Assembly: GCA_900660155.1 (NCBI GenBank)
Contig: CABFPE010000212.1
Coordinates: 475,916-539,915 of the forward strand
Origin: Hofstenia miamia
Lineage: Eukaryota; Xenacoelomorpha; Acoela; Hofsteniidae
Length of the DNA stretch: 64,000 nucleotides
Direction of reading: 5' to 3'
Below, piece after piece: positions 1-11,489 of the stretch. The notes beneath the pieces are model-generated. The model saw only the letters and a list, made by a program, of their open reading frames with translations, was not told the DNA's origin and ran no database searches. The translations under genes and the position numbers were made by a program. How positions within the stretch are numbered: position 1 is the first letter of the stretch; each line of letters begins with the position of its first letter.

Positions 1-2240
1 CTATGCAAAAAGATCAAGTCAAGTTTCATTCGCCATCAGAAAATTTTTCCACAGTGCAGTAATTCCCTCAACGCTGGAACCTACATGTCTGCTTCGCAAC
101 AATGGTCGGCATCCTGATGGAGTAACTATGTTACCCTAGCAACGTGGCCGCTCTCTTGCTTGGGATTTCATATGCGTACATAACCTTGCGCAGTTTCACG
201 TCTCAGACTGGCCATTCAAAGAGGCAACGCCGCCTGCATTCTGGAATTAATGGATTGATATCTATTCGTCCGAACTTTCTCCCCTCGCGCATTATTATAA
301 GTAATGTTAATTGTTAACCAAGGTATAATTACTGTAAAGTTAATTCATAACCAAAATTGATCATTAGTAATTACACTTTTTATATAGGATTGTAGTCTAT
401 AAATCTTTGTTTAATGCACCCAGCTGTTGAAAATTTGTTGACAGTGCCACATGCAGGAGTTGATATACATATTAGCTACATAATATGCATGTACTGGTTG
501 ACAAGTCTAGACAAGAAAACAACGATAACACAAAACAGGCAGCAATTATAGGGCTATTATTCTGACTTAAGGTGTGTTCAAACTATCGACTTTTATCATC
601 TGTCAAGAAATCGGTGATAAAAGCCGATAGCGTGAACACTCTATCTGCTTTTTTATCGGCTGATAAAAGTCGATAGTCTGAACGCTCCATCCGATTTTTT
701 GGCAAAATGCCAGATTACTGTCATCTGANAAGCAAGACTCCATGTAAGCTTTTGTGGAAATTATAGTTTTTAAGCTTTTTTCAATTTTAAAATGACTCAA
801 GAGACAATTTTATCACCGAATGTTAGAATGCAAATAATTGAGTGGTCTTTAAACACAATTAGAAAGTTTTATGATAAAGGTAAGTCGTAACAAAATAGAA
901 GGGAATTTGTATTACACATGTATTAATTGCAAAATATAGAAATTGAACGTTGTCAAGTGTTTCTTTTGCTTAATGTGATAACCTGTCGTTGATTGTCAGT
1001 CCACGTGAAGATGAATCATTCTCTGATTGCGCATTTCATGCTTGAGCGCAAAAATTTTTTCTCTGTAAAAATGGTTGTCAAGCTACTACCCGGTTTTAAA
1101 AAATCTAAACGTGCCTCTGTTCAATAGTGGTAAATGATTTACTTTGTTTAGCTCAGACATCATGCTCTTCTATGCAAAAAGATCAAGTCAAGTTTCATTC
1201 GCCATCAGAAAATTTTTCCACAGTGCAGTAATTCCCTCAACGCTGGAACCTACATGTCTGCTTCGCAACAATGGTCGGCATCCTTTCAAATACGGCACTA
1301 TNTTATTAGAAAAATTTGGGCGAAATTTCAGCAGTCATTTAACAAGTAAAACTCCATTATGCTTTTTATGTTGCTTCTAAAAGTAATTTTTGAATCTAAT
1401 CAAAGTAAAAAATTAAATTTGAATTCGCTGTGCGTAAAATTATTAGGATAATTTTGATGAATATATAATAGGATATATACAGAAGTATTCAATATATTTA
1501 ATCTATACAATTTTTATTTGTCATTGCTTAACTGTTTCGAGTAAGCATTTTTTGGGACTTGGGTATGCTTCAGCGCAATAGTTTGACCGGATGTAATTCT
1601 GTGTACTCTCAGTAATATTGTGATGTCTGCTTTATGATGGTATTTGACTAAATTTCAAATAATGAGCCAAATATTATACAATACAGGCTTCCGCATGCTG
1701 TAGAACTTTGATCTTTTATCACAGGAAATTTTTTGTATTCGCAAAATAGGACAGATAATTGCTGGAGGGGGGGGGTTTAATGTGATTTATCCAAGTCTAC
1801 CACTAGCTTAACATGCAATTCCACAAGCAAGACTCCATGTAAGCTTTTGTGGAAATTATAGTTTTTAAGCTTTTTTCAATTTTAAAATGACTCAAGAGAC
1901 AATTTTATCACCGAATGTTAGAATGCAAATAATTGAGTGGTCTTTAAACACAATTAGAAAGTTTTATGATAAAGGTAAGTCGTAACAAAATAGAAGGGAA
2001 TTTGTATTACACATGTATTAATTGCAAAATATAGAAATTGAACGTTGTCAAGTGTTTCTTTTGCTTAATGTGATAACCTGTCGTTGATTGTCAGTCCACG
2101 TGAAGATGAATCATTCTCTGATTGCGCATTTCATGCTTGAGCGCAAAAATTTTTTCTCTGTAAAAATGGTTGTCAAGCTACTACCCGGTTTTAAAAAATC
2201 TAAACGTGCCTCTGTTCAATAGTGGTAAATGATTTANTAT
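1..2240. other. Patchwork of duplicated contig ends around single-N gaps
   Basis: 1-115 recurs exactly at 1170-1284; 730-1141 recurs at 1825-2236; the 20 bases ending at 1301 recur near 2396-2415. Each duplication abuts an N (729, 1302, 2237). This is the signature of overlapping contigs that were not merged, so apparent repeats here are probably artefacts. No gene seen. Confidence 0.85.
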
Positions 2241-3722
2241 TACTTATTGTCTTAGATCTTTTTGAAAGGGAGTGGTGGACAACACCCGTACCCTGAGATG
2301 GGGTGAGTTTGCCACTTTTCAGGGTATTTCTTTATGTTTCATGCCATAGCCACGGAATTTCTCAACCGATTTTTTTAGTTTAAACTTTATATTGCCTTTC
2401 AAATACGGCACTATCATGGGTACAATTTGCCAACAGCAACAATTTAATACCTGTTTATTGCTATTTTAGGCAGCTGAAATTACCTAGTTATGCTTTCCGG
2501 TTGAGGGGTGAGTGCCCCATTAAAACTGTAAAAACTGTAACTGTAGAAATTTTATTCATGAACATAATGAGACATTATGAAATAATTATAAAATTATAGA
2601 ACATGAGATTATTATCAATATGGTGTTATATATCCTCGTTATACCGCATGCATACATAGAATGGATCATCTGTGGTATGGCTGTGCTTGCCACAGAACCA
2701 TTCGACACATTTCAGCCACTGCACCCAGTCGGGTCACGGGAATCTCCAGTAGTTTCTTCCACATTGAAAGCAGATGTCTGTGTTTTCGGGATTGTCTTCT
2801 TCTAGATTTCCTTCAGCTGTACTATTGGAAGACGAAATACCAGCTTCATCCAGCACATTCCTGGTTCATGGACGACCTTCTTCCCTCTCTTGGGCTTCAT
2901 CGTAGCACTTTCTCAGCTTCTTTCCTTCAAAAGAGAAATCAAAGCGCCATCTAAGTCTCTTCTAATATTTATATTATCCGTTTTTTCAATCTCTTGATCT
3001 CTTCTTCAAGATTAAAAGGCACACAGCCACATGCTCGAAATCCAGATCGCAAGCTTTCCGAAAGGCTTTGGAAGATAGGCTCCAGAGGCTATTGAGAAGT
3101 TGCGGAAATATCTCTTTTGGAATGGCCACTTATCCAGGATTCGTCGCCATCTTATTTTCATGCCCTTGAATACTGTCACATCTAGCGGCTGAAGAAGATG
3201 CGTGGCATTGGGGATTAAGCTGATAAAGGGGATTTTGTGTTTTCGCCAAACCTTGATTAATTCTGGAGAAAATTGTGACGCTAAGTTATCGCCTAGAAGA
3301 ACTTTTTCCCAAGAAGTTGGTTGGCATAAGGAAGAAATAAAGAGTTGAACCATCGCTGAAAGGTCTCCATGTTGAACCACCCGATTATTGTGTAATGATA
3401 GACAGTGCCTTTCATCTAGCTTTCAAAAAAGTTCTTGCCTTATATACGACCATTGGCGGTAGCATCGTCCCGTCTGCAGCTCCGCATGCCATCAGGGAAT
3501 TTACAACGCGCTTTGTTTCCCTATGTGTAAGGATTACTTTGGCGCCTGGGTCGTCTGTGACATTCGTCTCATCATAATTGACAATGCTTTCTGGTGAGAA
3601 ATTTTTATAAGGCGCTCTACTTTGGAAAGAAAAGCTTGAGCGGCTTGTGGACTAATCTTTGCNAAAATAATTGCATTTTCGATTAAAATCTGCTCATAAA
3701 AGTCGATAGTGGGAACACACCT
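570..3722 (-). mobile_element. DNA transposon bounded by matching inverted ends, holding a pogo/Tigger-like transposase remnant
   Basis: Left end at 570 reads AGGTGTGTTCAAACTATCG and the right end read inward from 3722 is AGGTGTGTTCCCACTATCG; both sit beside TA, the Tc1/mariner/pogo target. The left end also has two inverted or direct copies of the same motif at 615-637 and 661-683, able to form hairpins. Length may be inflated by duplicated contig ends. Confidence 0.6.
2630..3600 (-). pseudogene. pogo/Tigger (DDE_1) transposase, catalytic domain and C-terminal zinc finger, decayed
   Basis: Minus strand reads IVNYDETNVTDDPGAK (first catalytic Asp), MLPPMVVYKA, LLGDNLASQFSPELIKVW (second Asp) and PNATHLLQPLDVTVFKGMK (third Asp), the standard DDE_1 series. 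About 300 bases further on, CFQCGRNYWR and WLKCVEWFCGKHSHTTDD resemble the PHD-like finger found at the end of some invertebrate pogo transposases. In-frame stops and a frame change show it is dead. The N-terminal part is missing here. Confidence 0.8.
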
Positions 3723-4239
3723 TTACACTTCTCGTGATCTTTCAGGTCTTGTGTGGGTATGTTTGTTTAGTGGCTTTAACAATGTCTGTGATGTCATTTT
3801 AATTAATCTGGCAAATGTTGAACTTGGGGTGGAGGGCCTGTCCGTGTATATCATGTATTCAAAATCTGACGCTTATTTTGGTCAGCTTGTAGCGTGTATA
3901 TATTTTAAAATTGTTCGTGTATGTACATGCATGTATCAAATTCAGTTGTTTTATTTATTTTTTCGTGTATGTATATATACACAACAATACACTGCATACA
4001 CCCCGGAAATCTAGATAGATTTCCATGCCTACGTAAGTTTTTTAGATAACTCTCTTTACACAATTGCCATCAATGTAGCTTCTTTTGTAAACTTATCTCC
4101 TTCCAAAAATATATAGCTCTTTTTGAAGTCTGCAACAATATAAGCTTATGATAGACCCGAATCCGACCCGATCAGAAATTCACTTCCTGAATGATTTGAC
4201 GAAGTAAATTCCTTGAGTGTTTGCTTTAAACCTTCATTC

Positions 4240-4545
4240 CTGACCACCCTTCGAGTCAGGAGGACTCATAATTAGTAGTCGGAGGTCAATGGTAGTCATT
4301 GGGAATCCCCAGTCAACAGCTACTTGCAGTGCATTAGTGATTTCATGTTCCTCACCAGCTGAAATCACTGGTTGACTTACAGTCTTCATCTGATGTTTTC
4401 CTAAGATTTTGTCAGAAAGGGTCTTTCTGACAACTCCGAATTGCTTTACCGCTGCGCTGATTTTTATATTTGTATTCTTAACTGCATGTAGTGCAGCTTC
4501 GAAAGTTTTATTAGTATAATTGATGTATCTTCGACCAGGTACAGG
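4240..4545 (-). pseudogene. Pipsqueak-type helix-turn-helix of a pogo-like transposase
   Basis: Minus strand reads RRYINYTNKTFEAALHAVKN, SAAVKQFGVVRKTLSDKILG (HTH_psq) and then EEHEITNALQVAVDWGFPMT, the usual link to the CENP-B-like domain. It would be the N-terminus of a transposase such as the one at 2630-3600, but it lies outside the inverted end at 3722, so it is either another copy or the order has been disturbed (N at 3663). Confidence 0.7.
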
Positions 4546-7428
4546 AGCAGTAAGAAGTTAAAAACAAATAATAAGGAGCTCAGTATTAAATACAGCTAGA
4601 GTGAATTGAAAGAAGATAATTGGCGCAAACTACCTATTAGCTCTATATCTCGACATATGCTCGACAGAATCAATCAATAGAATACTGCAGTACAAGAAAG
4701 CTGCACAAGCTAGGAATGAATCACACAATTTATAATAGCTGGTGAACTTACGCTCGGATGAAAAACTCATCCGGTTTAACGGTATCTTTTCCCTCAATCA
4801 ATCTATGCTTGTCCCCGAGACCGACCCGAGCCTACATCGGGCTGGGTTTAATCGAGTATCCGATGTCACTCTTTAAACGCCATTCCCCAAAATTATGGTC
4901 ACTGACAAGTTTTAATACTTCTCCACTGGTAGTTACAAAGAAAAATTTGAAACTAATACAAACAAATTTAGCAATAATATTATGTTGGAATACATGCTTA
5001 TTTTCCCCAGAAAACCAAAACTGCAAATTTTTTACCAAAATAGTCCGGAATCATGAATTACCAATGAAATTCATTTTGATGTGACAAAATGAAATAAATT
5101 TGGAATAAAAAAACTATGAATTACAGATATTGTATGTGGAGATTCAAAACGCACACCTAATTTAAGCCTTTATTTACCATATAGTAGTTCCATGCTTATT
5201 CACATTATTTCTTACAATTGCTTTTTCAAAAATGAATGTAAAAATGAACAATCCGAAAGTTATTGATTTTGTAAATAAATTTCGTTTGCAACAAACATTC
5301 TTTTTATTTAATGATAAAAGCATACCGTATAAATTTAATTTTCTTAAGAGAAAAGGTAGTTGCTTTAAATGTTTTAGACATTTTTAAGGTTTTCATAAGA
5401 AAGCACATTTTACATTGAGATAGCTATTATTTACTCCTTAACATTTCCTTTGATTTTAGCTAAAAGGTCATGTGACCTTTAATTATGCATTCGAAATTTC
5501 GGAATTAAACGGTTCTTCATATTTGATTATAAGAGCATAATTATATGCACCTCCTGCTTGATAGCTTAAAGAAGTCTTGTCAAGAAATATTGAATATCGA
5601 ATCTATTGTTCTCTTTATTGACTTGTTAAACAGTATCAATATTTTGCAGTGGCTGAGAGCACGGTTGTATTTTTCAAAAATCAAGAGACCAAACAAATTA
5701 CTTTTTGTAATTATTTGTATTTTCATCAAATTATTTTTATAATCGAAGTCAATTAAATATTTTTGTTGTGCTGAATAAATGTTTGTTAATTTAATTTATT
5801 ATCTTGATTTTATCTCATTTCTTAATATTTTAGTATAAACTTTATGGTTTGGATCTAGGATGCATATATTGTTCACTACGTGGCAATGGGCGAGCCGAGT
5901 CGTGCTGGTCGTATGCTTTAAATATAGCCCTGCTTCAAGATCTTATTGCTACACGCGTATCCAGAGCAGTGGCTAAGGGAGGGCATGGCCCTCCTTGTTG
6001 TGTCATTTGCCCCACCCCGAATCCTCGATACAAAAACTCTAAAGTATTAATTATAATATTCTGTAACTGAGTTCTGTAAGAGTTCATGACAAAGTGGACA
6101 ATTAATTCATATAAGTAAAATATGATTTATTTATTGAACACTGCTTTACCATGCCCAGAACCAAATTTATACACACAACGTGCCTCTTAGACATTTCTTC
6201 TTCTTCTTCTTCTTCTTCTTCTTCTTCATATGTGTATATATATATATATAGCATCCCACTAGACTTCACTGAAATTTTAAAAAAGTAAATATAGCTTGAA
6301 AGTTAGGATGTGAATAATAATACCATTATGATAATTTTTTATGAACTTCTAATCCTCAATTTTACTTCAGCTAAATTAGAGATGAATGGGGCAGGGCAGA
6401 GCCTAGGTTTTCGAAGAAATGTCAGAAAATATTCCGAAAAATCAAAAATATCATATCTTACCATTACGCAAACGTACACGCCAAGTAATGTAGTCAATTG
6501 AATAGTTAATTCAATGTCATTTATAAAGGAGGTGTTGAAAAATTACATTTATATTTTAAATTTTTCCATTTCAGTGTATAAATTTTATTATTTGCTTCTA
6601 TTTCTAGCATACCCAAATTTAGTCAAGTAAATAGGAATTTTTGGCAAGAATCATAAAACTGCCCTAATCAGATTAATTTGAACTGGCTAGGCACAGGCGA
6701 CCTTGATCCTAAGTATTTCGTCCATATCCATTTCTCTGAGTTATTCTCTTTTGATTTCATATATCAGTCAGTGAAATATTCCCGTATTAGACTAATTTAT
6801 TAAATTTATTAATGTAACCCCATTTTATTTCTAACAAAAATTTCGATTTGGATTTAATCCCACTTTCAAAGACTTAACATTAAATTAATGTTACAGATTT
6901 AGAGCAAGTGGAAAACAACATTGAAGTTCTTTAAGAAACCATTAAACTATTTAAGACCATTTGTTTAAATTGATTTCTTTCATTTGTTTTTTGATGAAGT
7001 GTGACCCAGTGACATGCACGACCCATCAGCAGTACTTATACATTTTTAATAAAATTTATCTTTGTTCTAAAACAGTGTTTCAAATAGTAGTCTGTACATC
7101 CATTGGCACGACTGCAGGCCTGATTATCATTAGATTTTTTTACAAGTTCCCTAATGCCGAATGCCAGACGTCAACAACAGTAACATCATGAACTTAATGA
7201 AATGTGCATCAGCATAGTCTAATTGATTATTCATAAATTTTTTTACTACATTTGTGCAACTCTTTTGTTCTTAGTGCAGTAATGACGTTATGAGATTCGA
7301 AAATAGAATTCATAAATTCATCTGAAAAGTCATAAATTTTTAAAACAAATCAGCAATAAACAAGCAATTTTGGAAGTAGGAACCAATCAATTTTCTCAAA
7401 ATCTCTTTATCCAATCAGATACATTCGA
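4546..7428. other. Intergenic DNA, no gene seen
   Basis: AT-rich, no coding signal. Holds a (TTC)n tract at 6195-6228 followed by (TA)n at 6233-6250. A less AT-rich patch at 5860-6030 contains GAGGGCATGGCCCTC, a short palindrome of the sort seen at MITE ends. Confidence 0.5.
6195..6250. repeat. Microsatellites (TTC)n and (TA)n
   Basis: About eleven TTC units, a short break, then about nine TA units. Confidence 0.95.
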
Positions 7429-7476
7429 GTGAATGTTTGCATAAAATTGTCAAAATTTACCTTTCAAATTAGTAAG

Positions 7477-7782
7477 ATGAATATTTCTGGGCAATCCAGT
7501 AGTACCATTGAGAGTTTCATTGTCATTTTCAATGCAGCTGTTGGTGCGTTTGGAATTCTTTCGAATGCATTCATTGTTTATATTATTTCAACATCAGCAA
7601 ATTTAGGCAGCAATCACTACATATTCATTGGAAATTTGGCTGTGAATGACTGCTTAGCTTCTTTTTTAATGCTTGTCAACACAATAATCCCACCGTTCAA
7701 TTCGTTCACGGGTTCTGTACCTGCCGCATTTCTTCTAGGACACCTAGTTTGTTCAATAAAATCTCAAAACCCATTATATGCA
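7477..7782 (+). CDS. GPCR exon 1: N-terminus, TM1, TM2, start of TM3
   Basis: 102 whole codons ending at GCA|gtaagc (phase 0). An in-frame GTG at 7429 lies upstream, but the ATG at 7477 is preferred because it gives a short extracellular tail with an NxS site directly before TM1. The TM3 disulfide cysteine is in HLVCSIKS, near the exon end. Confidence 0.88.
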
Positions 7783-10700
7783 GTAAGCAACTTTAATCTT
7801 TAATTTATTACATTTTTTTCAAAATTTCAGATAATAATTTTTTAACATTAGCCCTAAGACATTCCTTCACAACCATTAAAATTCATCCATGAGATTTCTG
7901 CGAACTCTTATCAAAAGTTGTTTTCAAGCATCGCGTTATTTGCCATGTCGGTAAATGTACATTCAGTGTATTTTTTCACAATGAATTCCATCGAAAAAAT
8001 CATAGTTATGCGCATGCATAAACATGTTTTTCAAAATAAGTTTTTATGTCAAGGGTAAGAATTATTTTCAAAAGATATAGGTAACAAAAAGGTAGGTTGC
8101 AAATCAAATTACTGAATTTTGTAGCACACTTGTACATAGCGTTTTTGTTCATGTGCTTGAATGTGTGCATGCATGTAGTATATAGTTACATTTAGAAAAG
8201 TAAAATATGGAACAAAATATTAGGAAAAAAATGTTTACGAATTTGATTGAACTATTCATTTTAAAGACCAAGACATCAATTCGTTGAAAGTATGATATAT
8301 GGAGATTGAAGTGGTTCTCTAAGAGTTTTCCATTATTAAATTAATTCAATAAACCTATTGTCGCTAGAGGCAACGAAATACCAATTACATGTGTATTAAT
8401 TAATTTTGAAATGATCAAATGTTTCTTTCGTGCTTAACAAAACCAATTTTCTATGAAATAGAACTTTGCTGTACCACATAAAAATAATCTTATTCAAATT
8501 AATTAATAATAATTGGTAATTAGGAAACGTTAAAATTGTGTTCATTCTCTTGCTATTGTCCATGATGCTGCCTTACCAAGCATTAATTGAATTGTGTACA
8601 TTTTGTCAAACTAGTTTATTCTTAATTCGGAATGATTAAATTTTTTTATAATATTTGTAACTCATTTTGTGCTTTTTCGTCTTAAGGTGCGTTCAGACGA
8701 TCATCTTTTTGATATATGCTAATTTGAATAAAGTGCGATCAGACGAGCATCTTTTTGACGTATATCAAATGGTATACATCAAAAGGTTCTTGACTGAATG
8801 CACCTTTAAGGATATTCCAGTGTTAAAAGGGTAGTGAAAAATAATTTTCATAAAGAGCAATCATTCGACGGAATTATTAATTATTGTTTCAAACATATTA
8901 ATTTGCATCACTAAAGGTAATGCGTTTGCTTACACTACGTTTTGCACATACATCAAATGAACACTAAATAATCAAAATTTATTTTTAAAATTCCAGCTTT
9001 TGTTTAGCCTGTATTGTATATGTTATGGAAATTTCCTATACTTAATTCATTTGTTTAGGCATTTACAAATTCTGCAGTTATTATAAGTATGATATCTGTT
9101 GAAAGATTTCTTGCAATTCAATTCCCAATTTTTTACAGGAAATCATTCACTATGAAGTTTTCTTACATTTTCGTAATAATACCATGGATTTATAGTACAA
9201 CGTTTTATTTACTTCAAGATAACTTTACATTGAGAGTCATAAACAATTTCTGTTCACAGAATTGGCAAAATTTTTATTCTTCAATTATGCACGCGTTCGA
9301 CTACATGGTGGTACAGTTGTTTATACCGTTGTTCTGCTACTCTGCAATTGCAATCCATTTATCTCATCGAATTGCAAAGCTAAAAACCGGTAATAAACAA
9401 AAATATTTGATATGTGACGTCATAACTGTTTGGCCATTTTACTTTGGTTTAGAAATACATGATTCAATGAGAAAAGTATGTCTAGCGTACTTCCTCTGAT
9501 CATTTTCTTTGGCCCTAATCGCATAGCATATTCTGTTTATGTTCTAATAATATCTTCTTTGATATAATAAATGACACTTAAGTTTGGAAAATTACATGTT
9601 TTTAGAAATGTACATAACAACGTACTTAAAATTTTCAACCTGCAACTCATGCAAAATACCCAAAATATATTCAATCAACTAACTTTAATGAAATCTCAAT
9701 AAGAAATATTGCTTAAATATTCCTCTTATGCTCGATGTTGAATCTAATCTCCCTTATCAAGTTACATCCTCTTTGGAAAAAGAAATTTCTAATTCTATGT
9801 ATGTAGTAGCATTATTGCATAGGGTTGTTGGTTGATTAAAAAATCCAAGGAGCGGGGCAGACGCAAAAATGCTAGTCTTAAGGCCAACTTGTTTTCATCG
9901 CGACATTTTTGGTATTTATTGTCCTCTAAAAGAGAAAAGCGTTCAAATTTTGCCAATTTTAGGCTTCAGCCAAAAGACACGATTATTGCGTAAAATACTG
10001 TTTGCTATTATTTGGTTGTTGCATAGCACAAAAAATTTAGAATTGTTGAGTGTCGCTCATCTAAAATATGGTATTTGTGGACTCTGTGTAGCAGGAATTC
10101 CAATGAAACTGCTATAGTAGCTTACAAACACCATTGAATTTATGCAGTACACGCTCAGTGCGCAATTTTATAAGCAAAGGTACATGCTAATGCATTTAAA
10201 ATTCAAATATTCTTGATTATGAATGCTTATTTGCTTAGGCAAGTATATTTCATTAAAATGCAGGTGAGGCAGAATTAAATAAAAACAGAAGCAAAATCGA
10301 TACTGTTTTGTCTGAGGTTGTTAAGCATCAAAGGCAAGAAAAACTTAAAGAAAAAATACCCATACAATCACATACGTTAAGAGGGTACCCCACAGCAAAT
10401 CAATTTTCTCAGATTTGCGGTTATGTTAAAAAATAATGGTATGCATGTAATAACCAAAGGTTGTAACGTTGAAAAAAAACAAAATTTCGGAGGAATCGGA
10501 AATGTGGCCATGGGAACTTAATACAAAGGAAATATAAGAATATACTTTGTGGCAAATTTTTTCAGGTGATGTGAATCATTTATATAGGCAAACCATATAT
10601 CATATTATAGCTAATTTGGAGCCCTATGCAACAACAGAGAGATTTTGTGCAATTTATGAAATGATTAGTAGCATGCATAAATTTACATTTATAATTAGTA

Positions 10701-11489
10701 ATTAGCTCACTAAATATGCGTAATCCAATTTTCAAAAAATTAAAGACATAACATAAAAAAATCTCTCTGTAGTTGCATAGACTAATGGGTGTACCATATA
10801 CATGCTAAATTTGATGTTGGTACTTTTCCTTCTTGAAGATTTTTTTGCCAAAAATATGCAAAATGCAAGAAAACGAAAAGTGGAGAAAAACTCATTTTAA
10901 GTGCATTTTTGAACAAGAATAAGCCAAAACTTTCAGATATTTTCACATTTTTCATGAAATTTGGATGTATTTTCTAAAAAATTATTTTGGATGTGTTTAA
11001 AGAAGTATATTTTGACTAAATTTAATAAATAAAAAAATGTTACAATTTATAATATTTTGGTAAATTTTCTGTGGGGGTACACCCTTAAGCAATGAGTAGT
11101 TTTAAATATTTTAATATTAGACATCTGCATTCTGTTTCATTGGAATCAGGTAGAACATACTCTTCCATATTTAGACATTTCTACTTAATTATGAAACGTA
11201 TTTAGGCGAGAAAAAATCTTCGAAGGTGATATCAAAAGCACAAAGAAAGATTACGAAGATGCTGTTCATTATTTCGTTTATTTTCATTGCAACAACTTTG
11301 CCTGAGAAGCTACATTTCAACTTTTTTGTTCCAATTTTAGACATGCAGCTTTGGAGTTTAACCAGTGCATTTCAGAAATTGTTAATATTTTTAGCAATGC
11401 TAAACTTACTGATAAACATTTTTATTTATCCAATAATTGATTCAGAGTTTAAATCAGCAATGTGTGCAGTGTTTCGTGGGTGCAAATAA
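7477..11489 (+). CDS. Rhodopsin-class (class A) G-protein-coupled receptor, spliced, complete or nearly so
   Basis: Seven-helix plasma-membrane receptor assembled from exons 7477-7782, 9059-9389, possibly 10264-10375, and 11206-11489. Seen: the start ATG lies in MNISGQSS with an N-glycosylation site; TM1 carries GILSNAFIVY and TM2 NLAVNDCLASF; a Cys (HLVCSIK) sits before TM3; TM3 ends SVERFLAIQFP in the DRY position; TM4 is followed by NNFCSQNW, the partner Cys of the ECL2 disulfide; TM5 has the usual Pro (FIPLFCYS); TM6 follows a basic KAQRKITKM; TM7 ends NLLINIFIYPI, a variant NPxxY, then a short FRGCK tail. About 310-350 residues, a normal class A length. Ligand unknown: the family is certain, the subfamily is not. 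No neighbouring gene suggests its role. Confidence 0.9.
8685..8806. mobile_element. Short MITE in GPCR intron 1
   Basis: Ends read AAGGTGCGTTCAGACGATC and, inverted, AAAGGTGCATTCAGTC. An internal copy (AAAGTGCGATCAGACGAGC) follows 40 bases in. The end motif resembles that of the 570-3722 element, suggesting a related pogo-type MITE. Confidence 0.65.
9059..9389 (+). CDS. GPCR exon 2: TM3 end to TM5
   Basis: Acceptor tgtttag at 9058; the first codon joins exon 1 in phase 0 (LYA|AFTNSAVI). It encodes the ERF box, TM4 (FVIIPWIYSTTFYLL), ECL2 with its Cys, and TM5. Donor ACCG|gtaata leaves phase 1. Confidence 0.9.
10264..10375 (+). CDS. Possible GPCR cassette exon for intracellular loop 3
   Basis: 112 bases between a tgcag acceptor and a gttaag donor. 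Entered in the phase left by exon 2 it reads a charged stretch beginning TGEAELNKNRSKIDT, of the kind found in a third cytoplasmic loop. It leaves phase 2, whereas exon 4 needs phase 1, so this exon cannot be joined to exon 4 as drawn; exon 2 joins exon 4 directly in frame. The donor GT is followed immediately by the TTAA target of an inserted element. It is either a cassette exon damaged or re-bordered by that insertion, or a chance ORF. Confidence 0.4.
10381..11084. mobile_element. piggyBac-like MITE (TTAA target) in the GPCR
   Basis: Flanked on both sides by TTAA (10377-10380, 11085-11088). Ends read GAGGGTACCCCACAG and, inverted, GGGTGTACCCCCACAG. A second internal inverted pair (CTATGCAACAACAGAGAGAT near 10623 and its inverse near 10783) gives a nested hairpin. 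No coding capacity. Its left TTAA forms positions +2 to +5 of the possible exon 3 donor. Confidence 0.75.
11206..11489 (+). CDS. GPCR last exon: TM6, TM7, C-terminal tail
   Basis: Acceptor gtatttag at 11205. In frame with exon 2 (AKLKTG|EKKSSKV). It carries TM6 (MLFIISFIFIATTLP), TM7 with NIFIYP and a short amphipathic FKSAMCAVFRGCK before TAA. An AATAAA overlaps the stop codon at 11485-11490 but is too close to be the likely polyadenylation signal. Confidence 0.9.

Noticed and set aside
9869-10117. 82-codon plus-strand frame in the GPCR intron
   Set aside because: Low complexity, no family resemblance, and it does not fit the receptor reading phase.
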